The position numbers and the translations under genes are program-made. Source: Acidobacteriota bacterium (GTDB lineage: Bacteria > Zixibacteria > MSB-5A5 > GN15 > FEB-12). Taken from it: a stretch of DNA of 61,425 nt. Below, piece by piece: positions 55,200-61,425 of the stretch (positions are counted from its first letter, which is position 1; every line of letters starts with the position of its first letter). Where the stretch lies: contig DATKXK010000001.1 of the NCBI GenBank assembly GCA_035529075.1, positions 1-61,425 on the forward strand, given 5' to 3'. The notes below the pieces were generated by a model. The model was not told where the DNA came from and searched no databases. It saw only the letters and a program-made list of their open reading frames with translations.

Positions 55200-55599
55200 G
55201 AGTCACACCGACTACGTCACGGAGTTGCTCGAGACGCTCAACGACGAGAGCATGTCACTCATCGATTTCGACCGTCTCAGGGAGTGGCTGTCCCGGATGG
55301 CTCGCGTTCAGGATGACCGTCGGGAACTAAAAGAGCAGCTTGAGCACCTGCGCAGCGATTACGAGCAGCGTATTGGCGGGATGGTCAAGGCGATGGCGGC
55401 GCTGGACCGCAGGCAGGATTCATGGCCGGAGGCTCTGACCCTGGTCGAGTCTCTGCAATCGATGCCGGCCGGGGAGCTGGTGAGTTGTTACCGGCGGGTG
55501 GCGGCGCGGTTTCGCGACTGCTTTCCGGCCAGTTTCGGCCTGCTTCGCCAATCCGGCAGACCCGGTTCAAGCCGGCAGGATGTAAGTGTCTACAAGTAG
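55186..55599 (+). CDS. Coiled-coil protein of unknown function
   Basis: The 137-residue protein is almost entirely helical, with a likely coiled coil at about 40-85 (DDRRELKEQLEHLRSDYEQR). TTG 55186 is the start, with AGGAGGG upstream. It overlaps the previous small membrane gene and lies just before the decoration/capsid pair, where scaffolding proteins usually sit; scaffold is one possibility, unproven. Confidence 0.5.
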   Translation: MENGKSHTDYVTELLETLNDESMSLIDFDRLREWLSRMARVQDDRRELKEQLEHLRSDYEQRIGGMVKAMAALDRRQDSWPEALTLVESLQSMPAGELVSCYRRVAARFRDCFPASFGLLRQSGRPGSSRQDVSVYK

Positions 55600-55682
55600 C
55601 CGGTGGGAGCCGGCATTCCCCCTTACGCGGGGGAGCCTCCCATAGACAGGATACAGGAACCAGCGAAATTACAGGGGGAATC

Positions 55683-56105
55683 ATGTCAGTACGGGAACAG
55701 AACCTTGACACCATAGCACCGGTCTTGGCAACCTTTTCGATCAAGCAGACGGGCGGTGTCGATGACCTCAAGGACGACCACATCGGTCAGGCGGTCGAAC
55801 TGACGGGCAACTATGAGGTCGGGCCGATCACGGACGGCGGTCAACTCCTCGGGAAACTTGTCAGCCTCACTCTCTCCGACGGCGACGACGGTGATCGCCT
55901 GGCTACCGTTCAGGTCGGCGGTGTCTGTCGGCTGCCGATCTCATCGACGTACCCGTCGCCTGCCGACCGCATCGTGGGCGGAGGCAGCGGCACGGTGAAG
56001 CAGGCGCCGGCGCTTACCGGCGACGATCCGGCCGGCGGTAATATTGCCAGGGGGACGGTCCTGGAAGTGAACGGCACGACGGACTGTCTCGTTCTTCTCA
56101 ACTAA
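55683..56105 (+). CDS. Probable head decoration protein
   Basis: The 140-residue protein lies 12 bp before the capsid gene. It has a beta-rich pattern with GQAVELTGNYEVGPITDGGQ, GKLVSLTLSDGDDGDRLATV and a C-terminal ARGTVLEVNGTTDCLVLLN, recalling DUF2190-like or gpD-like capsid stabilisers. GGGGGAATC stands before the ATG. A short hairpin (CCCCC at 55618-55622, GGGGG at 55629-55633) lies in the gap upstream. Assignment rests on position and fold type. Confidence 0.55.
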   Translation: MSVREQNLDTIAPVLATFSIKQTGGVDDLKDDHIGQAVELTGNYEVGPITDGGQLLGKLVSLTLSDGDDGDRLATVQVGGVCRLPISSTYPSPADRIVGGGSGTVKQAPALTGDDPAGGNIARGTVLEVNGTTDCLVLLN

Positions 56106-56117
56106 CAAGGGGGTCAC

Positions 56118-57221
56118 ATGGATCTAAATACGATGTTCGATGCCGCCGCCGGAACGCGGGCGGAAGCCGATGCCGGCAGGGAGTCTCTTGTGGGCCAGGT
56201 GGATCTTTCGCGTGCGGCCGGGGTCGAAGTGAACCGCGATTTCTACGTTGAGGCCGAAGCGCGGGGGGCGACGCTTTCGGAACTGCTCGAACATGAGGAG
56301 TACGACCCGACACCTGCGGGATGTCCGCTGGACGCTTTCGAGCGGCAGCTTGCGCTGGCCGGGATTCGCCTGAGTGGGAAAGCGCCGACCACGGTCGAGC
56401 AGTTCTTCCAGAAGGCGGCGGCCCTGATGCCGGAGTTCATGCTGCGGGAGATCAAGAAGGGTCAGGCCATGCGTCCGGAACTGCGGCGCCTCGTGGCCAA
56501 CAGCACGGCTGTAGCCAGCAACCGCTACACGCCGTTCCACGTCGACACCTCCAATACTAACAGGTTCTCGTTGCGACCGATCGGCGACGGCGCCGAAGTG
56601 CCGCATCTGCTGGTCACCGAGCAAACGCACGCCGTCAACGTGGCGGACTATGGGCTGGCGCTGCGGGCTAGCTACAAGGCTCTCCGCTACCGCACCACGT
56701 CGCAGTTCCGGGTCCTGCTCTGGTACATCGGGTTCCGGATGCAGACGGACAAGATCGCGATGGTCGTGGACTGCATCATCAACGGCGATGGTAATGACAA
56801 CGCGGCCTCAAAGATCAATTCGGCCACCGGCGGGTCGCTGACGTACGATGATCTCATCTCGCTGTGGGCCCAGTTCGCGCCCTTCGAGATGAACACGATC
56901 ATCTGCCACGTCAACACCCTCAAGACCATCCTGACCATGGACGAGTTCAAGGACCCGCTGGCCGGGTACCGCTTCCAGAATCGCGGCGATCTGTTCAGCC
57001 CGCTCGGCGCCACGCTGATCCGGTCCGATGAGGTACCGACGGACTTCGTGATCGGTATGGATCATCGCTTCGCCGTGGAGGAAGTGGTAACGCAGCCGCT
57101 GGCCGTCGAATACGACAAGATCATCGAGCAGCGCTTTGAGGAGGCGGTCATCTCCGAGTCCGTCTCGTATGCCAAGGTGATCGGCGACGGTTCGGTGATT
57201 CTTGACACGGTGTGGTCATAA
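56118..57221 (+). CDS. HK97-type major capsid protein
   Basis: The 367-residue protein carries the features of HK97-fold capsids that lack a large delta domain: an N-terminal helical segment, then MPEFMLREIKKGQAMRPELR, FHVDTSNTNRFSLRPIGDGA and LALRASYKALRYRTTSQFRV. The core continues with GSLTYDDLISLWAQFAPFEM and MNTIICHVNTLKTILTMDEF; the last part AVEYDKIIEQRFEEAVISES is typical of the closing strands. AAGGGGG stands six bases before the ATG. A strong hairpin follows the stop. It builds the icosahedral shell. Confidence 0.78.
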   Translation: MDLNTMFDAAAGTRAEADAGRESLVGQVDLSRAAGVEVNRDFYVEAEARGATLSELLEHEEYDPTPAGCPLDAFERQLALAGIRLSGKAPTTVEQFFQKAAALMPEFMLREIKKGQAMRPELRRLVANSTAVASNRYTPFHVDTSNTNRFSLRPIGDGAEVPHLLVTEQTHAVNVADYGLALRASYKALRYRTTSQFRVLLWYIGFRMQTDKIAMVVDCIINGDGNDNAASKINSATGGSLTYDDLISLWAQFAPFEMNTIICHVNTLKTILTMDEFKDPLAGYRFQNRGDLFSPLGATLIRSDEVPTDFVIGMDHRFAVEEVVTQPLAVEYDKIIEQRFEEAVISESVSYAKVIGDGSVILDTVWS

Positions 57222-57228
57222 GACGTGC

Positions 57229-57252
57229 GGAGCCCGGAGCTTTCCGGGCTCC
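57229..57252 (+). other. Perfect hairpin after the capsid gene
   Basis: GGAGCCCGG (57229-57237) and CCGGGCTCC (57244-57252) form a 9-bp perfect stem with a 6-base loop. No T-run follows, so it may protect or partly stop the capsid transcript, raising capsid over downstream proteins. Confidence 0.6.
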
Positions 57253-57273
57253 GTGCCGTAAAGCAGGGGAACC

Positions 57274-58686
57274 ATGCAGAACAAGCTCATACAATCTTCG
57301 GCGCTGGCGCCGCTCGGCGAATCGTTCGGGCGGAGACTGTTGCAGGTGGCGGCGGGAGAATTCAGCGGACGGCTGGCGGCGCTCATGCAGTCGTCAGCCG
57401 GCGACATTGCCTTGTCCTACGCAGACCCTCCGTACACCTCGTGGTCGAATCTGCAAACGCTCGTGTCGGACGCCGCCGACACGGCTTTCGACTGTCTCAT
57501 CGAGACCAGCGGGGATATCCACCTCGTTTACACGGCGACCGGCACCTGCTACCTGGTGACTCGGAAGCTGACGCTCTCGGGCGGGACCTGGTCAGCCGGC
57601 TCCCAGGTGACGATCTACGACGGCGGTCAGTGTTACAGTCCGTCAATCGTCCGCGAATCGTCGGGCAAGCTCTGGGTGAGTTATGCCTGCTTTTCCCCTC
57701 CCGTGTGCACTCTGTACATCAAGTCGTCGGCCGACGGCGGGGCAAGCTGGGGGTCGGGAGGCTCGGACGCGGGCACCGAACTGGCCGGTCCGAGCATGAA
57801 TCTCTGGGCCAAGACGCTGATCGGTTTGAACGACGTCATCGTGATCTACACGATTGACCTGCAGAAGATTGCCATGTGTTGCCGTCCGCTCAGTGGTGGC
57901 GGCTGGACCTCGGAGTTCGTGATCAGTAGCGGCGGTTCCTTTTCGCAGAACTTTGACGCTGCGGTCAGATCCGACGGGCTTCTGGCTCTCGTTTACGAGG
58001 CGCAGGGACTGTACTACCGTGAGTACGATGGGAACGGCTGGAGTCCCGTAGTACAGATTGACTCGGCGGTCTGCACCTCGCCCAACGTATTCTTTCGGGC
58101 GCAGGCTCCGGCCATCCTGTACCTGTCACTTTTTAACGGAACCCAGCACGTGGTCAAGTACTCGGTGCGCAGGGCAGGGGTTTTCACGGCACCGGAGGCG
58201 CTTGACCGGCGTGCCTGCCCGTTTGATTCGGTGATCCTGTTTGACGCGTCATCCGAGTCCTTCGAGGATCGCACAAGCGAGGCGGCCAGTGGCACCGTCG
58301 GCGATCTTTACCATTCCAAGTCCGGTTGCCTGGTCGGAGACACCGGCGATCAGATTTATCTGGGGATGGAGGCGCCGTTTCGTTACGCGCATTTTGTTCT
58401 GTCAACGGCCGGAAGCGGCGGCACCGTGAGCTACACCTACTGGGACGGCAGCGTTTGGAAGTCGTTGACGCCGGCGGGCGGGATGTCGCACCTGGATGCC
58501 GCTACCGAACGAATACTTCTGTGGCAGGATTACATGCACGTCCCTGACGACTGGCAGAAGTGCTCCATCGATTCGCTCAACCGGTTCTGGATTCGGATCG
58601 AGGTCATATCATCATACGCCACCGGGCCGGTCGGGACACAGGCAACGGCCGTCTCGGAGCTACATAAGCTGATCGTGAGGAGGTGA
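57274..58686 (+). CDS. Sialidase-like beta-propeller structural protein
   Basis: The 470-residue protein shows repeated blades of the form DIHLVYTATGTCYLVTRKLT, GKLWVSYACFSPPVCTLYIK and LLALVYEAQGLYYREYDGNG, the pattern of sialidase/BNR propellers. The last 110 residues (TVSYTYWDGSVWKSLTPAGG and RFWIRIEVISSY) resemble fibre or receptor-binding domains of phage tails. No signal peptide. AGGGGA stands before the ATG. It could be a head-fibre or tail-fibre protein; location between capsid and connector genes is odd. Confidence 0.5.
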   Translation: MQNKLIQSSALAPLGESFGRRLLQVAAGEFSGRLAALMQSSAGDIALSYADPPYTSWSNLQTLVSDAADTAFDCLIETSGDIHLVYTATGTCYLVTRKLTLSGGTWSAGSQVTIYDGGQCYSPSIVRESSGKLWVSYACFSPPVCTLYIKSSADGGASWGSGGSDAGTELAGPSMNLWAKTLIGLNDVIVIYTIDLQKIAMCCRPLSGGGWTSEFVISSGGSFSQNFDAAVRSDGLLALVYEAQGLYYREYDGNGWSPVVQIDSAVCTSPNVFFRAQAPAILYLSLFNGTQHVVKYSVRRAGVFTAPEALDRRACPFDSVILFDASSESFEDRTSEAASGTVGDLYHSKSGCLVGDTGDQIYLGMEAPFRYAHFVLSTAGSGGTVSYTYWDGSVWKSLTPAGGMSHLDAATERILLWQDYMHVPDDWQKCSIDSLNRFWIRIEVISSYATGPVGTQATAVSELHKLIVRR

Positions 58687-58690
58687 GGTC

Positions 58691-59503
58691 ATGTCGTACA
58701 CAAACGCCGACCAGGTCAGGCATCACTTGGTGGCACGGTTCCCCATCCAGGGACGTGTCAGCAACCAGGCTGTTGTCATAAGGTCGGACGATTACATATC
58801 GTTCTACGGCGGCGCCGTTGATCAGTCCTCACTGGTCGTAAAATCGCTTCAGGCAAACGAGCCGACCCGCGTTGACGTGACGCTCGGCGCTGGACGCAAT
58901 GCCCTGGGTACATCGCCCCTGGTGCCGGGATCAGTGGTTGTGGCATCGGACAGCTCCCTCGGCACGGTCTATGTCGAAAACGCCGACTACGTCGTTGACT
59001 ATGAGACCGGTGAACTCATGATCAAGGACGGCGGCTCCTTGTCGGCTGGCCAGGACGTGACCGCCTGGTGCATCGCCTACCGGGAGTATACGGCCGGTGC
59101 CGACTACGAGGTGCGGGCCGATCGGGGTGAAATCCGTAGGCTCGCCGCCGGCGACATCGCCGGCGGGGAAACCCTCTGGCTGGATTACAGCCCGGTTTAC
59201 CAGACGTTTGACGATGAGGTTGTGAACAACGCGGTGATCACGGCCAACGGCTTGGTCGAACGCGAAGTGGACAAGGACCGGCAGTTCGGTGCCGATCCGA
59301 TGCTGGTTACGGCTGCCACATATCGGGCGCTGGAAGTGGTCTGCCGCACGTCCGCGGTGCGCGAACTGTCCGGCACGGACAGCGGTGACAGGAAAGCCCT
59401 GGCCTGGATGAAGCTGGCCGAAGAATACGCGGCGGAAGCAGCCAGGCTCCTGCGGTCATTTCGGCCGCCCGGTATGAACGCATCGGCGCCGAGGCGGGCG
59501 TAA
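58691..59503 (+). CDS. Probable head-tail connector or virion structural protein
   Basis: The 270-residue protein is beta-rich at first (DVTLGAGRNALGTSPLVPGS; YVENADYVVDYETGELMIKD) and helical at the end (ATYRALEVVCRTSAVRELSG; KLAEEYAAEAARLLRSF). The helical end resembles the gp6/adaptor-type connectors. GAGGAGGTGAG precedes the ATG, in tight row with the propeller gene. I recognise no exact family. Confidence 0.5.
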   Translation: MSYTNADQVRHHLVARFPIQGRVSNQAVVIRSDDYISFYGGAVDQSSLVVKSLQANEPTRVDVTLGAGRNALGTSPLVPGSVVVASDSSLGTVYVENADYVVDYETGELMIKDGGSLSAGQDVTAWCIAYREYTAGADYEVRADRGEIRRLAAGDIAGGETLWLDYSPVYQTFDDEVVNNAVITANGLVEREVDKDRQFGADPMLVTAATYRALEVVCRTSAVRELSGTDSGDRKALAWMKLAEEYAAEAARLLRSFRPPGMNASAPRRA

Positions 59504-59513
59504 AGGGGGAATC

Positions 59514-59888
59514 ATGCTTAGCGGACTGGAATTGCTTAAATCACGCCGGGCCTGGTTCGTACCCGACGTCGTAATCTGGGGATTGCCGGGTCTGGGGCAG
59601 GTGCAGTATCTGACTCAGGAAAACGTCGACTCCACGACCTCAGTATTGTTCGGCGCCGGTGAAGTCGGTCAGGCCGAGCAGGAAATCTCGTTCAGCGAGC
59701 TTACCGATCACCGAGGAAACCAGCTCCCTGACTCCATCGGCGCGGCGAGGGTCTTTCCGCGATCAAAGGAGGGACACCTGGTCTTTGTTGTCGGCCAGGA
59801 ATCAAACGAGAAATTCAAGATTGCCCGCGACCCCGACGCGCCGACCGCGGTCACGGCCGACCTGCTGATCTTGGAAATGGGTGAGTAA
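59514..59888 (+). CDS. Small virion-region protein, unknown
   Basis: The 124-residue protein is mixed alpha/beta with VIWGLPGLGQVQYLTQENVD, EQEISFSELTDHRGNQLPDS and VTADLLILEMGE. It lies where head-closure or tail-completion proteins usually sit. AGGGGGAATC stands before the ATG. No family recognised. Confidence 0.5.
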   Translation: MLSGLELLKSRRAWFVPDVVIWGLPGLGQVQYLTQENVDSTTSVLFGAGEVGQAEQEISFSELTDHRGNQLPDSIGAARVFPRSKEGHLVFVVGQESNEKFKIARDPDAPTAVTADLLILEMGE

Positions 59889-60177
59889 GTCGCGCCGGAC
59901 ATCCGGTCGGGCTGAGGCGCAAAAGACGGCTGACCGGCTTCTTTTCGATCTCATACTGCGTGGCTACAAGTCGCTGTGTAAACAGGTAGACGAAAACATG
60001 AAACCGGGGGATTGGCTTAAGATGATCGAACTCCATCGCAAGGTATCGCCGGACAAATCGGCGCAAAAGGAACTCTGGGAAAGCCTGGAGAAGATTCGCC
60101 GCGAGATTCTGGCGGGGAAGAAGGTCGAGGTACAGGCTCGTGACGGTAAGGATGAACGTGCCGGAAGCAAGAAGTAG
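59881..60177 (+). CDS. Small helical protein, unknown
   Basis: The 98-residue protein is basic and helical (ADRLLFDLILRGYKSLCKQV; KELWESLEKIRREILAGKKV). GTG 59881 overlaps the previous gene by 8 bp with GGAA upstream. It may be a tail assembly chaperone-like or packaging accessory protein; nothing in sequence decides. Confidence 0.45.
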   Translation: MSKSRRTSGRAEAQKTADRLLFDLILRGYKSLCKQVDENMKPGDWLKMIELHRKVSPDKSAQKELWESLEKIRREILAGKKVEVQARDGKDERAGSKK

Positions 60178-60244
60178 ACCGCCGTTTCAGGTGCGGCGCC
60201 CGGGCGGCCGGCGCCGGAGTCAACTCGTTCAGGCGGGCTGTCTC

Positions 60245-60955
60245 ATGAAACACTGGTTGCTTGTATTCCTGTTGTTGCCGGTGCCGGCTCAGGCCGGGAG
60301 TTTTACGCTTGGAGCCGGCAGCTACGACGCGGATGCGTCCTATATGTCCAAGCTGGCCACTGGGGACAATTACGGATCGGGCGATTACATTCAGATCTAC
60401 GAGGATGGATCAAGCACCGGTCGCTATCGCGCAGTCGCTGACTGGCCGGAGCTGAAGGATTCTCTGTACGGGGAAGCGGTTACGTCGTGCAGCTTGTTTG
60501 TCAAACTGCATGAGTCCGACAGCAAAGGCGCGACCACCATGCAGTTCGGTGTCTACGGCCTGCTGAGGCACTCCGTTGAGACGGAGATCTGCTGGGATTC
60601 GGCGCAGAAGGACCCCGGCGGCGTGGCCTGGACAACGGCCGGGGCCGACGGAAGCGGCACCGACAGAACCAGCACCATGTATGACGTGCATACCGGGGTG
60701 GGCGACACGATTGCCGGTGAGTGGTTCGCGTTCGACGTGACGTCACTGGTCCAGACGTGGGACGGAACCGATACGGCGAACGCACAGGGGTTTATGATTG
60801 CGCCGATCGAGGATAGTCACAACTGGAAAAACATCCTCTTCTGCAGTGACGACCACGCGACAACCGGAAACAGACCATACGTAAAAGTGGCCACGACCGA
60901 GGGCGGCGAGGTGCTGCTCCCGCGACGCAGGAAGTTACTCACAGGAGGTAGATAA
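60245..60955 (+). CDS. Exported DNRLRE-domain protein inside the phage module
   Basis: The 236-residue protein begins at ATG 60245 with a signal peptide (MKHWLLVFLLLPVPAQAGS). The mature part (about 22-225) matches the DNRLRE domain: DADASYMSKLATGDNYGSGD near the start, SLFVKLHESDSKGATTMQFG in the middle, and EWFAFDVTSLVQTWDGTDTA toward the end. DNRLRE domains occur in secreted and surface proteins and bind carbohydrate-like ligands. A signal peptide on a phage-region protein is unusual. It is followed one base later by another signal-peptide gene. Confidence 0.7.
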   Translation: MKHWLLVFLLLPVPAQAGSFTLGAGSYDADASYMSKLATGDNYGSGDYIQIYEDGSSTGRYRAVADWPELKDSLYGEAVTSCSLFVKLHESDSKGATTMQFGVYGLLRHSVETEICWDSAQKDPGGVAWTTAGADGSGTDRTSTMYDVHTGVGDTIAGEWFAFDVTSLVQTWDGTDTANAQGFMIAPIEDSHNWKNILFCSDDHATTGNRPYVKVATTEGGEVLLPRRRKLLTGGR

Positions 60956-60956
60956 C

Positions 60957-61425
60957 GTGAAGAGACTGTTGGTTTGGCTGGTGCTCTGCCTGACGATCCC
61001 GGGTGCTCTCAATGCGTTTGGGATTGTTAACAGGACCGCCACGCGAGACACGCTTTCGATACCGTTCCAGGTGCTTGACAGTCTGGCCAAACCGGTCGAT
61101 CTGGCCGGCGGTGACTCGGTGTATGTCACCGTCTTTTCACCCGGCGGGACGGTGGTCTTCAAGGACTCGATGGCTTACGATGACGCCAGTCTCAAGTCCT
61201 ACGATTGGGAGGATTTCAACGGCGGCAAGCATTACGCGTACACCGAACAGGTGTCTGTCCTTGACGGATCGAGCACGGCGGACGGGGTGTTCACCTACAT
61301 ATTGGTTGTCGACGACAACACGGGTGCAGACCTCATCACGCCGGTCCACGGGTACTTCCAGATCATCAACTCGAACTTCGAGAGCGGGCTGGATTCAGCC
61401 GGGCTGGCGGCGGAGCGCTCCGGCA
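60957..61425 (+). CDS. Exported protein, truncated by the window edge
   Basis: GTG 60957 with ACAGGAGG seven bases upstream opens a frame that runs to the right edge (156 codons seen). It begins with a signal peptide (VKRLLVWLVLCLTIPGALNA). The mature part is beta-rich (SIPFQVLDSLAKPVDLAGGD, SVYVTVFSPGGTVVFKDS) and recalls N-terminal domains of phage receptor-binding or baseplate upper proteins, but with export signal. It is coupled to the DNRLRE gene. The rest lies outside the window. Confidence 0.55.
   Translation, partial: MKRLLVWLVLCLTIPGALNAFGIVNRTATRDTLSIPFQVLDSLAKPVDLAGGDSVYVTVFSPGGTVVFKDSMAYDDASLKSYDWEDFNGGKHYAYTEQVSVLDGSSTADGVFTYILVVDDNTGADLITPVHGYFQIINSNFESGLDSAGLAAERSG

Larger units (their letters stand above)
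49299..61425 (+). mobile_element. Tailed-phage head module, possibly domesticated (runs off the right edge)
   Basis: Portal, large terminase, maturation protease, decoration-like protein, HK97-type capsid and connector-like proteins follow one another on the plus strand. No integrase, repressor, replication, small terminase or endolysin gene is seen in the window. Two minus-strand genes for exported proteins, one with PEP-CTERM tail and one lipoprotein, are embedded, and the right part includes signal-peptide proteins. GC content looks like that of the neighbouring host genes. A prophage, a remnant, or a gene transfer agent are all possible. Confidence 0.75.

Overview
Organism. This is bacterial DNA that is mostly GC-rich, with lower-GC patches around 0.4-5 kb and in the gene at 19.9-20.5 kb. 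Four secreted-protein C-termini (one a relic) carry paired dockerin-like calcium-binding repeats of the form [17 protein letters not shown]. Two proteins carry PEP-CTERM sorting tails, and there are SBBP, FG-GAP and DNRLRE proteins and large zinc-finger/FlgO/TPR proteins. The combination suggests an uncultured Gram-negative lineage of the FCB type, with Zixibacteria-like genomes the best guess. That placement is an inference; the window contains no rRNA or tRNA gene to test it.

Layout. 0-10 kb is an accessory region: a dockerin relic, an S37 peptidase, an MBL-fold enzyme, DinB and flavin-reductase proteins, a DUF5916 outer-membrane-type protein, a truncated cupin, and a divergent LysR/PhzF pair. 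10-18 kb holds a beta-helix relic, a 12-repeat FG-GAP dockerin protein, an ECF sigma / zinc-finger-FlgO-TPR (putative anti-sigma) pair, and a divergent SBBP dockerin protein. 18-20.6 kb is built from two dispersed repeats (A, carrying a consensus sigma-70 promoter, and B) around a secreted-protein gene split by a TGA and a PIN-domain gene. 20.6-33.2 kb, all on the minus strand, encodes a probable redox complex (NuoE-like, NuoF::GltD fusion, HoxU/NuoG-like Fe-S protein, FMN glutamate-synthase-like subunit), a GAF + PEP/pyruvate-binding protein and an NtrC-type two-component system. 33.4-38.5 kb is a second sigma / putative anti-sigma / dockerin-protein module paralogous to the first. 38.5-48.9 kb has a pseudokinase-7xPAS-LuxR regulator, an intergenic array of hairpins, a GT4 glycosyltransferase, a RecB-like Fe-S nuclease, a TPR protein and a PEP-CTERM protein.

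49.3 kb to the right edge is a tailed-phage head module: portal, TerL, maturation protease, decoration-like protein, HK97-type capsid and connector-like proteins. No integrase, replication, repressor or obvious lysis gene is seen. It is interleaved with exported proteins (a PEP-CTERM protein, a lipoprotein, a DNRLRE protein and a signal-peptide protein that runs off the window). The protease is fused to a degenerate DNA-ligase-like domain. A domesticated prophage or gene-transfer-agent-like element is the most interesting reading.

How the genes work together. The two sigma / zinc-finger-TPR pairs probably each control a divergently transcribed dockerin-tailed secreted protein. The kinase of the two-component system and the PEP-binding protein at the far end of the redox cluster share a sensory domain, so the whole minus-strand block may be one regulated metabolic unit. 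The PEP-CTERM proteins imply an exosortase elsewhere in the genome. All functions are from sequence reading only; no database search was run.
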